Part shown: piece after piece, positions 50,598 to 53,436 of the stretch
How the letters are laid out: each line of letters starts with the position of its first letter
Position numbering within the stretch: position 1 is the first letter of the stretch
DNA from: Chloroflexota bacterium
Lineage (GTDB): Bacteria > Chloroflexota > UBA11872
Assembly (NCBI GenBank): GCA_028874315.1
Contig: JAPPKM010000019.1
Span: 1-53,436 of the forward strand
DNA length: 53,436 bases
Direction of reading: 5' to 3'
Program-made: the position numbers and the translations under genes
The notes under the pieces: model-generated
Database searches by the model: none
The model's input: only the letters and a program-made list of their open reading frames with translations
Told to the model about the DNA's origin: nothing

Positions 50598-51935
50598 TCA
50601 GTACTCACGCCGCGCGGTCTCCTCAAAGCGGCCCTGGGGGCGAATAAAGCGCAGGTCTACGTTACCGACCGGCCCGTTGCGGTGCTTGGCGATGTCGAGC
50701 TTGAGGTCGACGGGGCGGCCGATGGCCTCGTCGTCGCCGCTTTCCGGTTCATGCAGAAACGCCACGAGGTCGGCGTCCTGCTCAATCGATCCGCTCTCGC
50801 GCAGGTCGGACAGGCGGGGTCTGGAGTTGGGGCGTTGCTCCACGGCGCGCGAGAGCTGGGCGCAGGCAATGATGGGGATGTTGAGTTCGCGGGCCAGGGC
50901 CTTGAGCGAACGTGTGATCTCGGTGATTTCCTGGACGCGGTTCTCGCGGTGGCCGGAGGCCGTCATCAACTGCAGGTAGTCGACAACCAGCAGGCCGATG
51001 CTGTGTTCCAGCTTCATGCGGCGCGCCTTGCCGCGTAGCTCGAGCACGCTGAGGGAGGGCGAGTCGTCGATGAAGATGGGGTACTCGGCCACGTCGCCCA
51101 TGGTGCGCACGACGCGCTGAAGCTGGTCGTCGTCCAGGTTGCCGTCGCGGATGCGCATGGCGTCCATGCGCGCCTCGGTGCCGATGAGGCGCTGGACGAT
51201 CTGCTCGGCGGGCATTTCCAGGGCAAAGAAGGCCACGGGCACATCATTCTGCTTGGCGGCGTGCAGCCCGATGTTGAGTGAGAAGGCCGTTTTTCCGATC
51301 CCCGGACGGGCGGCCAGGATGATCAAGTCGGAGCGTTGCAGCCCGCCGGTGAGCGCATCGAGGCTGCGGAATCCGGTGGAGACCCCGGTGGGCACGCCGC
51401 GATGTTCCACGCGAAACATCAACTGGTCGCTGACCTCGTGCAGGATGTCGCGAATCGGCAGGATGTCGCGGGTGTGGACCTCGTTGGCGATGCTGAAGAT
51501 CAGGCTTTCGGCCTCATCCAGCACCTCTTCGGGCGCGGCCTCGGGGGCGTAAGCCGAAGCCACCATGCGAGTGGCGCTCTGGATGATCTGCCGCAGGACG
51601 GAGGTGCGGCGCACGATGGCGGCGTAGTGCTCCACGTGGAATGGCGTGGGGACGGCGGAGGCCAACTCCACCACGCGATCTTCGCCGCCCACGTCGGCCA
51701 GCGTGCCGTCGCGCGCCAACTGGTCGCAGAGGGTGACGTAGTCGGTCTTCTCGTTGCGGGCGGCGAGGGTAGTGACCGCGGAGAAAATCGCCCGATGGGC
51801 TTCGCGGTAAAAGTCGTCCGGTCCAATCTGGCCGGCGACGCGGGTGATGGCCTCGGGGTCGATGAGCAGGCTGCCGAGCAGCGAGCGCTCGGCGTCGATG
51901 TTTTGCGGCGGCAGGCGGTCGGTGGCCGACGCCAT
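50598..51935 (-). CDS. dnaB: replicative DNA helicase DnaB
   Basis: 445 aa from ATG 51935. N-terminal DnaB domain: PPQNIDAERSLLGSLLIDPEAI, DDFYREAHRAIFSAV. Linker, then the RecA-like domain with LDALTGGLQRSDLIILAARPGIGKTAFSLN (Walker A), FFALEMPAEQIVQRL, and Walker B LLVVDYLQLM. Next come RSLKALARELNIPIIACAQLSRAVEQR, DLRESGSIEQDADLVAFLHE and LDIAKHRNGPVGNVDLRF. Homohexameric helicase that unwinds the fork. An in-frame TTG at 51950 adds five residues. The 400-base gap to rplI holds DnaA-box-like sites. Confidence 0.96.
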   Translation of the reverse strand: MASATDRLPPQNIDAERSLLGSLLIDPEAITRVAGQIGPDDFYREAHRAIFSAVTTLAARNEKTDYVTLCDQLARDGTLADVGGEDRVVELASAVPTPFHVEHYAAIVRRTSVLRQIIQSATRMVASAYAPEAAPEEVLDEAESLIFSIANEVHTRDILPIRDILHEVSDQLMFRVEHRGVPTGVSTGFRSLDALTGGLQRSDLIILAARPGIGKTAFSLNIGLHAAKQNDVPVAFFALEMPAEQIVQRLIGTEARMDAMRIRDGNLDDDQLQRVVRTMGDVAEYPIFIDDSPSLSVLELRGKARRMKLEHSIGLLVVDYLQLMTASGHRENRVQEITEITRSLKALARELNIPIIACAQLSRAVEQRPNSRPRLSDLRESGSIEQDADLVAFLHEPESGDDEAIGRPVDLKLDIAKHRNGPVGNVDLRFIRPQGRFEETARREY

Positions 51936-52336
51936 GGTGGCGAGGGTCAACGCAGGCCGCCTGAGGAATGATTCAGGATTGCAACTCGGGGTGTATTTGC
52001 TGGCGGGAGGGGATGGTTACGCAACCCGCCGGGTGCGGGCCACGGACGGCTGTGCAACCACGGAACCGCTATGTCAATCCGCCTTCAACGTTCGAGAGCC
52101 CCTAGCAAAGGTGTCCACACTTTCCACAGCGACTGGCATCCACCGTGGCTGTGGACAGATTGAGCGTGCGTTCGCAGGAACCAGCCAGGCATGGCGGTGG
52201 ACCAATCTCAAATACCCACAGCGAACAGCCAGCTGCCGCCGCCAATTATCCACAGCGTAACTATGGGAGGCCGACCATTGCTTCTTGTGAAATCAGGCTG
52301 TTGCGAGATGTTCGCGTGCCGTGGCCGGCCCTGTCC
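51936..52336. other. rplI-dnaB gap with DnaA-box-like cluster (possible origin or DnaA-controlled region)
   Basis: About 400 bases, no gene. DnaA-box-like 9-mers (TTATCCACA consensus): perfect at 52246-52254; 7 of 9 matches at 52111-52119, 52120-52128, 52150-52158 (reverse) and 52212-52220. Three carry the extended CCACAGCG(A/T)AC or CCACAGCGAC ending. There is no clear AT-rich unwinding tract. rplI and dnaB are often neighbours, but a gap this long with boxes is not usual. Confidence 0.6.
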
Positions 52337-52870
52337 CTACCGCCCGAGGTGAGAGACGCCGAATTCGTCTTCCGCCTCTTCCTCTTCGTCTTCAGCGACC
52401 GGCTCGGGCTCGTCTTCCTGTTCCACGACATCCAGCATGACCGAGGCCTCCAGGCCGGCGGCGAGCCGGATTGGAACGAGGTAGCGCCCCAGCGAGCGAA
52501 TTGGACTGTCGATCTGGATGAGGTGCCGATCGATCTCGGCTCCATGCTGCTCAAGCAGCGCGACGGCCACGTCGCGATTCGTGATCTGGCCATGCATGCG
52601 CCCCTGGCCGCCGACCTGCACGTAGATCGTTAGCGTCGCTCCCTGGATCATGTCCGCCAGGTGCTGGGCTTCGCGACGCGCGTTCTCTTCGCGACGGTCC
52701 TGAAGTTCGGTTTGGAACTGGGCGTCGTCCAGACGCTGCCGCGTCGCCGGCACGGCCAGCCGACGCGGCAGCAGGAAGTTGCGTGCATAGCCGCCGGCGA
52801 CCGATCGAACGTCGCCGATGTCGCCCAGATTGGGCACCGTCTCAAGCAATACCACCTGAACGTCAGCCAT
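52337..52870 (-). CDS. rplI: 50S ribosomal protein L9, with acidic C-terminal tail
   Basis: 177 aa. The N-terminal domain is canonical: VQVVLLETVPNLGDIGDVRSVAGGYARNFLLPRRLAVPAT. The connecting helix and the C-terminal domain (GRMHGQITNRDVAVALLEQHGAEIDRHLIQIDSPIRSLGRYLVPIRL) follow. The standard protein ends near residue 150; here about 28 more residues (EQEDEPEPVAEDEEEEAEDE...) make a strongly acidic tail. L9 binds 23S rRNA domain V near L1. rho lies 39 bases upstream on the same strand. Confidence 0.95.
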   Translation of the reverse strand: MADVQVVLLETVPNLGDIGDVRSVAGGYARNFLLPRRLAVPATRQRLDDAQFQTELQDRREENARREAQHLADMIQGATLTIYVQVGGQGRMHGQITNRDVAVALLEQHGAEIDRHLIQIDSPIRSLGRYLVPIRLAAGLEASVMLDVVEQEDEPEPVAEDEEEEAEDEFGVSHLGR

Positions 52871-52909
52871 CGGTCATTTGCTCCCTACTCGTGCAGTCGC
52901 ACAGCGACG

Positions 52910-53436
<527 letters not shown>

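Overview
The window is a gene-dense, GC-rich bacterial chromosome segment with short intergenic gaps and many 4-20 bp gene overlaps. No 16S/23S rRNA, complete tRNA or CRISPR array was found. Housekeeping genes (smc, rnc, secA, prfB, ftsEX, dnaB, rplI, rho) show that it is core chromosome, not a plasmid. A DUF6062-like protein, an MA-type gluzincin, a GH133 debranching enzyme, PF04909 amidohydrolases and dispersed palindromic repeats suggest an uncultured Chloroflexota lineage. That placement is inference; no marker tree could be run.

Layout. 0-24 kb holds metabolic genes in small operons: the end of a 2-hydroxyacid dehydrogenase, a methyltransferase coupled to a beta-repeat protein, RidA, a glcE-glcF type oxidase pair, panC, hom-thrC, an AI-2E family permease, an amidohydrolase/Rieske/CinA-adenylyltransferase operon, a HAD phosphatase, a GT-C-like membrane protein, an FtsH-like protease, a TatB fusion, a tartrate/isopropylmalate-type dehydrogenase, an alpha/beta hydrolase and a glycogen debranching enzyme. 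24.5-33.4 kb is accessory: a TauE/SafE permease, REP-like repeats, a divergent Phd/RelE pair, duplicated tiny membrane proteins, an unrecognised protein of about 560 aa in visibly lower-GC DNA, two GNAT acetyltransferases and a C-N hydrolase. 33.5-40.1 kb (plus strand) carries ilvE, rnc-smc and a PASTA protein. 40.1-53.4 kb (minus strand) carries a CtpA-type protease, a coupled prfB / gluzincin / ftsE / ftsX / second ftsE operon, secA, an iron alcohol dehydrogenase, Cu/Zn superoxide dismutase, dnaB, rplI and the 3' part of rho.

Most interesting points. (1) A TatB-like protein is extended by a long Pro/Ala linker into a three-cysteine domain resembling V4R/SufR-type sensors. (2) An ftsE-ftsX-ftsE' arrangement, in which the second ATPase appears to start at CTG and has an altered D-loop, is translationally coupled to a membrane gluzincin and prfB. 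(3) prfB keeps the programmed +1 frameshift site. (4) DnaA-box-like sequences cluster between rplI and dnaB. (5) A CinA-like domain is fused to a nucleotidylyltransferase. (6) A low-GC island holds an unrecognised large protein, with a 49-bp exact duplication and decayed gene copies next to it.
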